From an uncultured Dysosmobacter sp. (GTDB lineage Bacteria > Bacillota > Clostridia > Oscillospirales > Oscillospiraceae), in assembly GCF_947631165.1 (NCBI RefSeq), contig NZ_CANRKH010000016.1:1-64000 (forward strand): a stretch of DNA of 64,000 nucleotides. Direction: 5' to 3'. Of this stretch, positions 42,365-50,896 are shown piece after piece (positions within the stretch are counted from its first letter, which is position 1; the number at the start of each line of letters is the position of its first letter). Made by a program: the position numbers and the translations under genes. The notes under the pieces are model-generated. The model was not told where the DNA came from. It searched no databases and saw only the letters and a list, made by a program, of their open reading frames with translations.

Positions 42365-43375
42365 TCACACAGCCCTGACGCTGCCGCCCTCCCGCAGGGC
42401 CGCCTGCAGCCGGAGCTGCCGGTTCTCCCCGGTGCCCTCGATCAGATCCAGCAGCAGCCGCACCGCCTTTTCCCCCAGCTCCTCCTGGGGCTGGATCAGG
42501 GTCGTCAGAGTGGGGATCATATAGGCCGATATGTCGATGCCGTCGATGGCGATGACGGAGCAGTCCTCTGGCACACGCTTCCCGCCGTCGTGCAGGGCCT
42601 TCATCGCCGCCACGGCCATGGAGTCGGAGATGGCGAACAGTCCGGTGAGGTCCGGCCGCCTTTTCAGCAGGCGGGCGGTGCCGCTGTACGCGGCGGCCAT
42701 GTCGAAATCGCTGGTCTCCTCCACCAGCTCCCGGTCCAGGGGGATGCCGGCCTCTTCCAGCGCCTGGCAGTAACCCCGGTAGCGCAGCTGACTGATGGAG
42801 TGGTCGCAGGTGGAGTCCAGCAGGATGGCGATCCGCCGGTGGCCCCGTTCAATGAGGTGGGCCACCGCCCGGCGGGCCTCCGCCTGATCGTCGATGGAGA
42901 CGGAGGAATAGGCCGTCCGCTCCAGCGTGCCGAAGCTGTTGGTGAAGGAGCAGCACACGAAAGGCACATCCAGGGCGGCGATCCGCTCCGGGGTGTAATC
43001 GAAGCAGCCGCCCAGCAGGATCAGGCCCCGCAGTTTTTTCGCCCGGGCCAGACTGGCCGCCGCGGGGACCTCATTGTCCTCCGTGTGGATCTGGTGGAGC
43101 ACCAGGGTGTAGCCCGCAGCCCGCACTGCCTGCTCGATGGCCCGGATGACGGCGGTATAAAAGGGATTGCCCACGCCCCGGACCACCAGGCCGATGGCGT
43201 CGGGCTGGGGACGCACCAGGTCCCGAGCGCTGCTGTTGGGCACATAGTGCAGCTCCCGCACCACCGCCATGACACGGGCCCGGTTGGCTTCGCTGACGTC
43301 CGGGTGGTCATTGAGGACCCGGGATACCGTGCTGACGGACACGCCGCTCTTCTCCGCGATATCCTTGATCGTCAT
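42365..43375 (-). CDS. LacI-family regulator of the alpha-glucan cluster
   Basis: A 336-residue repressor with an N-terminal helix-turn-helix (MTIKDIAEKSGVSVSTVSRV), hinge VRELHYVPNSSARDL and a sugar-sensing domain (IGLVVRGVGNPFYTAVIRAI to PTLTTLIQPQEELGEKAVRL). By position it controls the transport and degradation genes downstream, with a maltodextrin or its breakdown product as likely effector. It resembles MalR, a functional guess. The start is the ATG at 43375 after GGAGG, not the track start at 43471, which would begin at its own promoter. Confidence 0.92.
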   Translation of the reverse strand: MTIKDIAEKSGVSVSTVSRVLNDHPDVSEANRARVMAVVRELHYVPNSSARDLVRPQPDAIGLVVRGVGNPFYTAVIRAIEQAVRAAGYTLVLHQIHTEDNEVPAAASLARAKKLRGLILLGGCFDYTPERIAALDVPFVCCSFTNSFGTLERTAYSSVSIDDQAEARRAVAHLIERGHRRIAILLDSTCDHSISQLRYRGYCQALEEAGIPLDRELVEETSDFDMAAAYSGTARLLKRRPDLTGLFAISDSMAVAAMKALHDGGKRVPEDCSVIAIDGIDISAYMIPTLTTLIQPQEELGEKAVRLLLDLIEGTGENRQLRLQAALREGGSVRAV

Positions 43376-43438
43376 GGAGGGAGCCTCCCTTCGCGGTAGA
43401 TTTGGAAAGCATCCCGGCAGTGTTTCCGGTATCGTTAC

Positions 43439-43452
43439 TGGTAACGTTTCCA
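43439..43452 (-). promoter_or_regulatory. LacI-type operator upstream of the regulator gene
   Basis: TGGTAACGTTTCCA is a near-perfect palindrome with the central CG typical of LacI-family sites. It lies about 20 bp downstream of the regulator's -10, suited to autorepression. Confidence 0.65.
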
Positions 43453-43470
43453 ACTGCTTCCTTGATACCA

Positions 43471-43499
43471 CTTATACAGCGAAACGACAGCGGTGTCAA
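43471..43499 (-). promoter_or_regulatory. sigma-A promoter of the LacI-type regulator
   Basis: On the minus strand TTGACA (43499-43494), 17 bp, TATAAG (43476-43471). Confidence 0.75.
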
Positions 43500-43679
43500 C
43501 CGGTTTTGTGAAATTCGTGGATACGCATAAAGCGGCTGTGCCGGAACTGTACAGCCGCGCCGAACAGATTTTCTGCGAAATCGATTGCGATGGAAATGCT
43601 TCCATCTTATCCCAGTCCCGCCGGGGACTGGCCGCCCGCTGGAAGGAGAGGGGGGACACGCTCCGCCGCCCCCCGCGGT

Positions 43680-45950
43680 TCATGCCCCGCCCAGGTGCCA
43701 GATGTCCCGGTCATACTCCGCGATGGTCCGGTCGGAGGAGAAGAAGCCCGCTTTGGCGATGTTGATGAGGCACCGGCGCTGCCAGTCCAGGGGCCGCGCG
43801 GCATAGTCGGCGATGGCCTGCCGCTTGCGGACCAGATAGGCGTTGAAGTCCGGCAGCGTCTGGAACCAGTCCTTGCCGGTCAGGTCGTCCCGCAGGCGGA
43901 AGAGAGATTCCGCCTGCCCGTGGCGCAGCATCTCCGGTCCGGTGAGAAAGTCCACCGCCCGGCGGATGTTGGGGTCCGCCTCGTACCACTCCCGGGGGCA
44001 GTAGGACTTGGAGGCATAGCGTTTCAGCACCTGGGCGGCGCTCTGGCCGAAAATATAGATGTTCTCCGGGCCGACCCGCTCCGCGATCTCCACGTTGGCG
44101 CCGTCCATGGTGCCCAGGGTCAGGGCGCCGTTGAGCATGAATTTCATGTTGCCGGTCCCGCTGGCCTCTTTTCCGGCCAGGCTGATCTGCTCGGACAGGT
44201 CGCAGGCCGGGATCATCTTTTCGGCGGCGGTCACGTTATAGTTCTCCACGAACACCACCTGCATCCACCGGCGGGCCTCCGGCGTCTCCTCCAGGACCCG
44301 GGCGAAGGCCGCCAGGGCGTGGATGATGTCCTTGGCCAGCGTATAGGCCGGGGCGGCCTTGGCCCCGAAGAGATAGACCTGCTTCACCGGCGTCCCGTGT
44401 CCTGCCAGCAGCTCGAGGTACTGGTGGATCAAAAACAGCAGGTTCAGCTGCTGCCTCTTGTACTGGTGGAGCCGCTTGGACTGGATGGAGAACATGGCCC
44501 CCGGGTCTGTCAGTACGCCCTGGCGGCGGAACAGCCACTCCGCCAGCGCCTGTTTGTTCTCTGCCTTGATCCGGCCCAGCCGCCGCAGCGCGGCTGCATC
44601 CTCCGCCAGGGGCAGCAGCTTTTCCAATTCTCCGGCGTCCTTCTTGAAGCCCGGCCCGATCAGCCTCTCGATCTCGGCCGCCAGCCTGGGATTGCAGGCC
44701 AGCAGCCAGCGGCGGAAGGTGATGCCGTTGGTCTTGTTGTTGAACCGCTGGGGATACAGGCGGTAAAAGCCCGCCAGCTCGCTGGTTTTCAGGATCTCCG
44801 TGTGGAGCGCTGCCACGCCGTTGGTGGAGTGGGTGAAGTGGATGTCCATATGGGCCATGTGGACCCGGTCCTCCCCGTCGATGACCGCCAGGGAGGCGTC
44901 TGCCGTGCGGGCGCGGGCCAGACCGTCCAGCTGCCGGATGATGGGGGCCAGTTGAGGTGCCGTCTGCTCCAGGTCGGCCATGGGCCAGGTCTCCAGGGCC
45001 TCGGCCAGGATGGTGTGGTTCGTATAGGCGCAGGTCCGGGTCACGATCTCTGCCGCCTCCTGGAAGGGGATGCCCCGCTGGCCCAGCAGGCGGATCAGCT
45101 CCGGGATCACCATGCTGGGGTGGGTGTCGTTGATCTGGATGGCCGCATAGCGGTCCAGGTCCCGCAGCGTGCAGCCCCGGGCCTCGCACTCCGCCAGGAT
45201 CAGCTGGGCGCCGGCGCTGGCCAGAAGATACTGCTGGCAGAGCCGTAACAGCCTGCCCGCCCGGTCCGAGTCGTCCGGGTACAGGAACAGCGTCAGATTC
45301 CTGTCGATCCGGGTCTTGTCCATGGAGATGCCGTCCTGTAGGATGGACTCGTCCACCGTGTCCAGGTCGAACAGATCCAGGCAGTTGGTGCGGCCCTCAT
45401 AGCCGGTGACAGCCAGCCGGTACAGCCGTGCCTGAAAGACCCGGCCCCCCAGCTCCACCGGATAGGCAATGTCTGTGGGCCTTGCCCAGCAGCTCTCACT
45501 GAGCCAGCGGTCGGGGTATTCCCGCTGGCAGTTGTTCTCCAGCCTTTGCCGGAACAGCCCGCAGTGATACAGCAGGCCGATGCCGTCACCGGGCAGGTCC
45601 AGCGCTGCCAGGGAATCCAGAAAGCAGGCGGCCAGCCGGCCCAGGCCGCCGTTGCCCAAGCTGGGCTCCGGTTCCAGCTCCTCCAGGTCCGCCAGGGACT
45701 TTCCCGCGTTCGCCAGACAGTCCCGCACCGCGTCATAAAGTCCCAGATTGATGAGGTTGTTGGACAGCAGCTTTCCCACCAGAAATTCGGCGGAGAGGTA
45801 GTACAGCTTCCTGCCCTGTGCCTCCCGCCGCCGTTCTCCGGCCCGCTCCTCCGTCAGCCGCAGCAGCGCGGCGTACAGCTCCCCGTCCGCCGCCTGGCGC
45901 AGCGGCTTTCCGCAGAGCTGCTCTAATCGTTTTTGGATCTGTTCCGCCAT
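43680..45950 (-). CDS. glgP: glycogen/starch/alpha-glucan phosphorylase
   Basis: Splits terminal glucose units from glycogen or maltodextrin with phosphate, giving glucose 1-phosphate. The 756-residue GT35 enzyme has the family start region YYLSAEFLVGKLLSNNLINL, GNGGLGRLAACFLDSLAAL, DTHPSMVIPELIRLL and the PLP-lysine signature EASGTGNMKFMLNGALTLGT. Length is somewhat shorter than the 800-840 typical of bacterial enzymes. The start ATG at 45950 follows GGAG on the minus strand. The track start at 46154 is unsupported. It probably works with the adjacent maltodextrin uptake operon. Confidence 0.95.
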   Translation of the reverse strand: MAEQIQKRLEQLCGKPLRQAADGELYAALLRLTEERAGERRREAQGRKLYYLSAEFLVGKLLSNNLINLGLYDAVRDCLANAGKSLADLEELEPEPSLGNGGLGRLAACFLDSLAALDLPGDGIGLLYHCGLFRQRLENNCQREYPDRWLSESCWARPTDIAYPVELGGRVFQARLYRLAVTGYEGRTNCLDLFDLDTVDESILQDGISMDKTRIDRNLTLFLYPDDSDRAGRLLRLCQQYLLASAGAQLILAECEARGCTLRDLDRYAAIQINDTHPSMVIPELIRLLGQRGIPFQEAAEIVTRTCAYTNHTILAEALETWPMADLEQTAPQLAPIIRQLDGLARARTADASLAVIDGEDRVHMAHMDIHFTHSTNGVAALHTEILKTSELAGFYRLYPQRFNNKTNGITFRRWLLACNPRLAAEIERLIGPGFKKDAGELEKLLPLAEDAAALRRLGRIKAENKQALAEWLFRRQGVLTDPGAMFSIQSKRLHQYKRQQLNLLFLIHQYLELLAGHGTPVKQVYLFGAKAAPAYTLAKDIIHALAAFARVLEETPEARRWMQVVFVENYNVTAAEKMIPACDLSEQISLAGKEASGTGNMKFMLNGALTLGTMDGANVEIAERVGPENIYIFGQSAAQVLKRYASKSYCPREWYEADPNIRRAVDFLTGPEMLRHGQAESLFRLRDDLTGKDWFQTLPDFNAYLVRKRQAIADYAARPLDWQRRCLINIAKAGFFSSDRTIAEYDRDIWHLGGA

Positions 45951-46152
45951 GAGGTGCTCCTTCCCAGCGGGGGCAATGTTTTTGTCCCCGCTTTTTGAAC
46001 ATAATATACCCACCGCGCCGCATTTCTTCCAAAGTAACGGAATTCCGATCAGTAAGCCAGCAGCTTCCGGCCCGTTGGCCAGCGCCCTTGCTGCCCGTTT
46101 GAATTGCCTGCGGCGAAGCCGGTCCGCCGGACAGCGGCATTGTAAAAGAGAC

Positions 46153-46190
46153 AAAAAAGCAGCAGCGGCTTTGCCGCTGCTGCTTTTTGC
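46153..46190 (-). terminator. terminator of the diaminopropionate ammonia-lyase gene
   Basis: AAAAAGCAGCAGCGGC pairs with GCCGCTGCTGCTTTTT over TTT, a strong symmetrical hairpin 17 bp past the stop. Confidence 0.85.
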
Positions 46191-46206
46191 ACAGTTTGGG
46201 AGATAC

Positions 46207-47421
46207 TCAGATTGTGGGATATTCGCCGTCCCAAAGCACCTTACGGAACTTCATGGGGTCGGTGTTGCCCTCGGTGGAGAACAGGAGCACCTGGCTGAAC
46301 CGGTCCAGGCCCAGATAGTCCCGCAGGTCCCGGTATTCATCGGTCTCCATCAGGGCGGCGATCAGGCCCATGCCCACCGCGCCGGACTCGCCGGAGATGA
46401 CCGTGGGGTCGCCCTTGACAGGCACGCCCAGCATCCGCATCCCCCGGGCGCTGACCCAGTCGGGGCAGGAGACGAAAGCGGACACATGGTTCCGCAGGAT
46501 GTCCCAGGCCAGGATGTTCGGCTCGCCGCAGGCCAGGCCCGCCATGATGGTTTTCAGGTCGCCGTCCACGATACGGGGCTGGCCGTCTCCCGCCAGGGCG
46601 CCCTGATACAGGCAGTCCGCCGCCTGGGCTTCCATGACGATGAACTTGGGCGGGTCATTGGGGAACAGGTTGGTAAAATATCCCACAACGGCGCCGGCCA
46701 GACTGCCCACGCCCGCCTGGATGAACACGTGGGTGGGCCGGTTCACGCCGATCTCCCGGAGCTGGTTGGCGGCCTCCCCGGCCATGGTGCCGTAGCCCTG
46801 CATGATCCAGGTGGGGATCTCCTCATAGCCCTCCCAGGCGGTGTCCTGCACGATGACGCCGTGGTAGGTCTCGGCTGCCTCAGCAGCGGCCATGCGGACG
46901 CAGTCATCGTAGTTCACGTCCTCAATGGTGACTTGGGCGCCTTCTTTTTTGATGTTTTCGTACCGGGCCTGGCTGCTGCCCTTGGGCATGTGGACCACGG
47001 CCTTCTGGCCCAGCTTGTTGGCCGCCCAGGCCACGCCCCGGCCATGGTTGCCGTCGGTGGCGGTGAAGAAGGTGGCCTGGCCGAATTCCTCCCGGAACTT
47101 TTCGCTGGTCAGGTAGTTGTAGGTCATCTCGCTGACATCCCGCTCCACCATTTTGGCGATGAACCGGGCCATGGCGAAGGAGCCGCCCAGGACCTTGAAG
47201 GCGTTCAGACCGAAGCGGTAGGCCTCGTTTTTCACATACAGGCCGCCCAAGCCCAGGTATTTGGCCATGCCGTCCAGCTGGGCCAGGGGGGTCACGGTGT
47301 ACTGGGGAAAGGTGCTGTGGAAGAACCGGGCCTTGGCTACGTTGCTCAGGGACATGATGGACAGATGCTCGTCGGCGCTGGGGGGCATGGTATTTGCGGC
47401 CCATTTGATGGTTTCTTTCAT
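46207..47421 (-). CDS. dpaL: diaminopropionate ammonia-lyase
   Basis: Converts 2,3-diaminopropionate to pyruvate and two ammonia with PLP. The 404-residue fold-type-II enzyme shows NEAYRFGLNAFKVLGGSFAM with the catalytic Lys, FFTATDGNHGRGVAWAANKL, QAGVGSLAGAVVGYFTNLF and SGESGAVGMGLIAALM, which match this family rather than threonine dehydratases. The start is the ATG at 47421 with GGTGA upstream. It stands alone between terminators. Partner genes often seen with dpaL (ygeW/ygeY/hydantoinase types) are absent here. Confidence 0.88.
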   Translation of the reverse strand: MKETIKWAANTMPPSADEHLSIMSLSNVAKARFFHSTFPQYTVTPLAQLDGMAKYLGLGGLYVKNEAYRFGLNAFKVLGGSFAMARFIAKMVERDVSEMTYNYLTSEKFREEFGQATFFTATDGNHGRGVAWAANKLGQKAVVHMPKGSSQARYENIKKEGAQVTIEDVNYDDCVRMAAAEAAETYHGVIVQDTAWEGYEEIPTWIMQGYGTMAGEAANQLREIGVNRPTHVFIQAGVGSLAGAVVGYFTNLFPNDPPKFIVMEAQAADCLYQGALAGDGQPRIVDGDLKTIMAGLACGEPNILAWDILRNHVSAFVSCPDWVSARGMRMLGVPVKGDPTVISGESGAVGMGLIAALMETDEYRDLRDYLGLDRFSQVLLFSTEGNTDPMKFRKVLWDGEYPTI

Positions 47422-47477
47422 AACAATCACCACATAAAATATTTTTAGTTTTGCTAATTTTTTGTTTGGTCACTCTC

Positions 47478-47505
47478 ATGATAACATAGTTTTCCAGGAA
47501 GTCAA
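47478..47505 (-). promoter_or_regulatory. promoter of dpaL
   Basis: On the minus strand TTGACT (47505-47500), 16 bp, TATCAT (47483-47478). Confidence 0.6.
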
Positions 47506-47555
47506 GGAAATTCTTGCGGCTTTCCGAAATTTTCAGCCAATGTGAAAAAATACCG

Positions 47556-47584
47556 TTGACAAATACCCCCGGGGGGTATATAAC
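47556..47584 (+). promoter_or_regulatory. copper-controlled promoter of copA with CsoR operator 1
   Basis: TTGACA (47556-47561), 17 bp, TATAAC (47579-47584). The spacer is filled by AATACCCCCGGGGGGTATA, a GC-block palindrome of the CsoR operator type, so bound CsoR would cover the promoter and copper would release it. Confidence 0.85.
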
Positions 47585-47594
47585 AAAGCTGTAA

Positions 47595-47615
47595 ATATAC
47601 CCCCGGGGGGTATAT
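47595..47615 (+). promoter_or_regulatory. second CsoR-type operator
   Basis: ATATACCCCCGGGGGGTATAT, a 21 bp near-perfect palindrome, lies just downstream of the -10, 33 bp (about three helical turns) from operator 1 and on the same face of DNA. Two sites suggest cooperative or tighter repression. Confidence 0.8.
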
Positions 47616-47637
47616 CCCCCCATGGAAGGAGACGCTG

Positions 47638-49884
47638 ATGAAAGAGGAAAAATATGATATTTCCGGGATGCACTGCGCAGCGTGCAGCGCGTCGGTGGAG
47701 AAGGTGACCCGGAAGCTCCCCGGCGTGGAGCGCAGCGACGTGAACCTGACCACCGAGATCATGACGATCCGGTACGACGAAAGCCAGGTGACGCCGGAGC
47801 AGATCGTGGCCAAGGTGGAAAAGGCGGGCTTTGGCTGCACCCTCCACGCGGAGAAAAAAGAACCCCAGAACGCAGAGGACGCCGAGGAAAAGGCCCTGCG
47901 GCGGCGGAAGTATGAGCTGATCATTGCCGCTGTGTTTTCCGTGGCGCTGCTGTATGTGTCCATGGGGCAGATGCTGCCCTTCGGCCTGCCCAGCCTGCCT
48001 CTGCCGGATCTGTTCTCCATGCACACCCATCCGGTGAACTTCGCCATTGCGCAATTGCTGCTGACCGTTCCTGTGCTGTACTGCGGGCGGAACTTCTTCA
48101 TCAGCGGCTTCAAGGCGCTGCTCCACGGGAACCCCAACATGGACTCCCTGGTGGCCATCGGCTCCGCCTGTTCCTTTGCGTACAGCGTGGTGATGACTTT
48201 TTTGATCTCCGACGATCCCCACACCTATGTGCACAATCTATATTATGAGTCCTCCGCTGTGGTCCTGACCCTGGTCTCTCTGGGAAAATTCATGGAAAGC
48301 CGGAACATGCAGAAGACCAAAGGAGCCATCACGGCCCTGATGCGGCTGGCGCCGGACACCGCCATTTTGGCGGACACTGGCCGGGAGGTCCCCACGGAGA
48401 GCCTCAAGACCGGCGACACCGTGCTGGTGAAGCCCGGCGCACGGGTCCCCGCCGACGGCGTGGTGGCCCGGGGAGAGAGCAGCGTCAACGAGGCCATGCT
48501 CACCGGCGAGAGCCTGCCGGTGGAAAAGGCCCCGGGCAGTGAGGTCATCGGCGGCAGCGTGAACCAGAACGGCGTGCTGTACGTCCAGGTGACCCGCACC
48601 GGCGAGGACACGACCCTGGCCCGGATCATCCGCTTTGTGGAGGACGCCCAGGGCAAAAAGGCCCCCATTTCCAAGACCGCCGACAAGGTGGCCGGGGTGT
48701 TCGTGCCCACGGTGATGGGCATCGCCCTGCTGGCTGCCGTGGCCTGGGCGGTGGCGGGCCAGCCCTTTGCCTTCGTGCTGCGGGTGTTCACCTCCGTGCT
48801 GGTGATCGCCTGCCCCTGCGCCCTGGGTCTGGCGACTCCCACCGCCATCATGGTGGGCACGGGCCTGGGCGCCCGGCACGGCATTTTGATCCGCTCCGGC
48901 GAGATCCTGGAGATCACCCACAGCGTGGACACCGTGGTGCTGGACAAGACCGGCACCGTGACGAAGGGCGAGCCTGCCGTGACCTCCGTGGTGCCCTATC
49001 AGTGCGGCGGAGACGCGCTGCTGACCGCCGCAGCGGCGGTGGAGTCCGTTTCCGCCCACCCGCTGGCGGCGGCCATCACGGCTTATGCCGCAACGCAGGG
49101 CTTGGGTGAGCTGCCCAAGCCGGAGAGCTTTGAGAACCTGTCCGGCCGGGGGCTGCGGGCCGTTCTGGAGGGGGAGACTGTGCTGGCGGGCAACCGGCGG
49201 CTGCTGGAGGAGGCAGGGATCGATCCCACGCCGCTGCTGGCGGAGGCGGAGCGGCTGGCCAGCCAGGGCCAGACCCCCATGTTCTTCGCCAGGGACGGCG
49301 CGCTGCTGGGCCTGATCTCCGTGGCCGACGGCGTGAAGGAGACCAGCGCCGCCGCCATTGCCAAGATGAAGGCCGCCGGCATCCGTACAGTACTGCTGAC
49401 CGGCGACAACCACGCGGCGGCGGGCCACATCGGCCAGCTGGTGGGCGTGGATGAGGTCATCGCGGAGGTGCTGCCGGAGGAGAAGGCCGGCGTGATCCAG
49501 AAGCTCCAGGCCCAGGGCCGGAAGGTGATGATGGTGGGCGACGGCATCAACGACGCTCCCGCGCTGACCCAGGCGGAGGTGGGCTGCGCCATCGGCAGCG
49601 GCAGCGACATCGCCATTGAATCCGCCGACATCGTACTGATGCGGGACGACTTGCAGGACGTGCCCCGGGCGCTGCGGCTGTCGGCCCTGACCCTGCGGGA
49701 CATCAAGCAGAACCTGTTTTGGGCCTTCTGCTACAACACCATTGGCATCCCTGTTGCGGCAGGTCTGTTGTATTGCTTCGGCGGGCCGCTGCTGTCTCCC
49801 ATGTTTGCGGGCGCGGCTATGTCCCTCAGCTCCGTGTGCGTGGTGGGCAACGCTTTGCGGCTGGGCCGGGCGGATCTGCAGTGA
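47638..49884 (+). CDS. copA: copper-exporting P1B-type ATPase
   Basis: Exports Cu(I) across the cytoplasmic membrane at the cost of ATP. The 748-residue protein has one N-terminal heavy-metal domain (GMHCAACSASVEK, CxxC at about residues 13-16), then membrane helices, the actuator TGES motif (MLTGESLPVEK), the intramembrane ACPCALGLATP metal site, phosphorylation site DKTGT, the HP motif (SAHPLAAAI) and GDGINDAPAL. AAGGAG precedes the ATG. The csoR and copZ genes follow, giving a full copper operon with its own sensor and chaperone. Confidence 0.97.
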   Translation: MKEEKYDISGMHCAACSASVEKVTRKLPGVERSDVNLTTEIMTIRYDESQVTPEQIVAKVEKAGFGCTLHAEKKEPQNAEDAEEKALRRRKYELIIAAVFSVALLYVSMGQMLPFGLPSLPLPDLFSMHTHPVNFAIAQLLLTVPVLYCGRNFFISGFKALLHGNPNMDSLVAIGSACSFAYSVVMTFLISDDPHTYVHNLYYESSAVVLTLVSLGKFMESRNMQKTKGAITALMRLAPDTAILADTGREVPTESLKTGDTVLVKPGARVPADGVVARGESSVNEAMLTGESLPVEKAPGSEVIGGSVNQNGVLYVQVTRTGEDTTLARIIRFVEDAQGKKAPISKTADKVAGVFVPTVMGIALLAAVAWAVAGQPFAFVLRVFTSVLVIACPCALGLATPTAIMVGTGLGARHGILIRSGEILEITHSVDTVVLDKTGTVTKGEPAVTSVVPYQCGGDALLTAAAAVESVSAHPLAAAITAYAATQGLGELPKPESFENLSGRGLRAVLEGETVLAGNRRLLEEAGIDPTPLLAEAERLASQGQTPMFFARDGALLGLISVADGVKETSAAAIAKMKAAGIRTVLLTGDNHAAAGHIGQLVGVDEVIAEVLPEEKAGVIQKLQAQGRKVMMVGDGINDAPALTQAEVGCAIGSGSDIAIESADIVLMRDDLQDVPRALRLSALTLRDIKQNLFWAFCYNTIGIPVAAGLLYCFGGPLLSPMFAGAAMSLSSVCVVGNALRLGRADLQ

Positions 49885-49886
49885 TA

Positions 49887-49921
49887 TGATTGGATCGTTT
49901 TAGTTTGAGATTCGTATAAGG
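49887..49921 (+). repeat. fragment of the hairpin-repeat end motif (ATACGAATC type)
   Basis: The sequence GGATCGTTTTAGTTTGAGATTCGTATAAGG resembles the right end of the repeat at 15801-15842 (CGTTTTGTTGAGAATCAGTATAAGG), and like it ends in the Shine-Dalgarno of the next gene, here csoR. Only one arm of hairpin 1 and the end motif remain. Confidence 0.45.
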
Positions 49922-49931
49922 AGGTATCAGG

Positions 49932-50324
49932 ATGGACGATTCAGATGAGTTTGTGATTGACGCCAAGACCGTGAAGATGGTGGAGGAAATGCTGGGCCAG
50001 CCGATCAAAGTGTTTGGCCGGGACGGCAAAGAGATCGACTACGGCCAGCGCCGCAAGCATCGGGAGCCGTCGGAGCAGGAGGCGCTGCTGCAGCGGCTGA
50101 ACCGCATCGAGGGTCAGGTCCGGGGCATCCGGGGCATGGTGGAGAAGGAGGGCTACTGCACCGACATCCTGACCCAGGTGTCCGCCGTGCAGTCGGCACT
50201 GAACGCCTTTTCCCGGGAACTGCTGGGAAGCCACATCCGCACCTGCGTAGTGCGGGATATCCAAGACGGGGATCTGGAGGTCGTGGACGACCTTCTGGCC
50301 ACCATATATAAACTGATGAAGTAA
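49932..50324 (+). CDS. csoR: copper-sensing repressor CsoR with N-terminal extension
   Basis: CsoR represses copper-efflux genes until Cu(I) binds. The metal ligands Cys76 (EGYCTDIL), His101 and Cys105 (GSHIRTC) form the x-Cys-His-Cys pattern of the copper group. The RNRIEGQVRGIRGMVE helix is intact (LNRIEGQVRGIRGM). The protein is 130 residues, and the first 45 (DEFVIDAKTVKMVEEMLGQP, then a basic RRKHREP) are extra compared with usual CsoR. AAGGAGG precedes the ATG. It likely binds the two palindromes upstream of copA. Confidence 0.93.
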   Translation: MDDSDEFVIDAKTVKMVEEMLGQPIKVFGRDGKEIDYGQRRKHREPSEQEALLQRLNRIEGQVRGIRGMVEKEGYCTDILTQVSAVQSALNAFSRELLGSHIRTCVVRDIQDGDLEVVDDLLATIYKLMK

Positions 50325-50337
50325 GGAGCGAATGAAC

Positions 50338-50532
50338 ATGACGAAAATTTCTGTACCTGACATGATGTGCGAAAACTGTGTGAAGCGCATCACCAATGCC
50401 CTGACCGCGGCGGAGCTGAAATTTGAGGTGAGCCTGGCGGACAAGACCGTCACCATCGACGGCTGCCAGAACTGCGTCAAGACCGCCGTCAGCGAGCTGG
50501 AGGACCTGGGCTTTAGCCCCGCCGTCCAGTAA
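50338..50532 (+). CDS. copZ: CopZ-like heavy-metal chaperone
   Basis: A 64-residue heavy-metal-associated domain protein, probably carrying Cu(I) to CopA. The motif reads VPDMMCENCVKRITNAL (CxxC at about residues 10-13), and a second pair CQNC occurs near residue 43-46, unusual for CopZ and possibly an extra metal site. Two ATGs (50332, 50338) fit. The latter is better spaced from AAGGAG. It is the third gene of copA-csoR-copZ, followed by a terminator. Confidence 0.88.
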   Translation: MTKISVPDMMCENCVKRITNALTAAELKFEVSLADKTVTIDGCQNCVKTAVSELEDLGFSPAVQ

Positions 50533-50541
50533 ACCGCCCAC

Positions 50542-50581
50542 AAGAGCGCCCGTATCCGAAGCCGGATACGGGCGCTCTTTT
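50542..50581 (+). terminator. terminator of copA-csoR-copZ
   Basis: AAGAGCGCCCGTATCCG pairs with CGGATACGGGCGCTCTT over a short loop, followed by T. Confidence 0.85.
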
Positions 50582-50585
50582 ATAT

Positions 50586-50746
50586 GGACCCGTATTCATG
50601 ATCGTTGGACACCGCCTGGGCGGGTCTTTTTCCGCCGGGACTGCGTCGATTTTCCTTGCCATACAACAGTATGCCTGCGGAAAATTTTCTTGCCTGACGA
50701 AAAAATCTTTCGCCTATCCGGCATCTCCCGGTTGTGGATACGGGCC
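50586..50746. repeat. ~160 bp inverted-repeat element, copy 2 (GGACCCGTAT family)
   Basis: Terminal repeats GGACCCGTATTCAT and GTGGATACGGGCC frame the element. Shared blocks with the copies at 17940 and 54138 run on the reverse strand: GATGCCGGAT, GCAGG-stem-AAGG, GACGCAG, CCGGCGGAAAAAG, GGCGGTGT. The central stem here is GCATAC/GTATGG, different from the other copies. Confidence 0.7.
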
Positions 50747-50867
50747 CCAGAAGACGAGTTGTTACCGTTTTGTAACTTTTTCGTCCGAGCCTGACAGCTT
50801 TTCCCAGCGAAAAAACGCCTGTTTTCGCTAAAAGTGGGAGGAAGGAGCTTGATTTTATCCAATAAAC

Positions 50868-50896
50868 TTGACAAAAGTGGGGAAGTAGTGTATACT
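50868..50896 (+). promoter_or_regulatory. sigma-A promoter of the 3D-domain protein gene
   Basis: TTGACA (50868-50873), 17 bp, TATACT (50891-50896), leaving a leader of about 185 nt. Confidence 0.75.
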
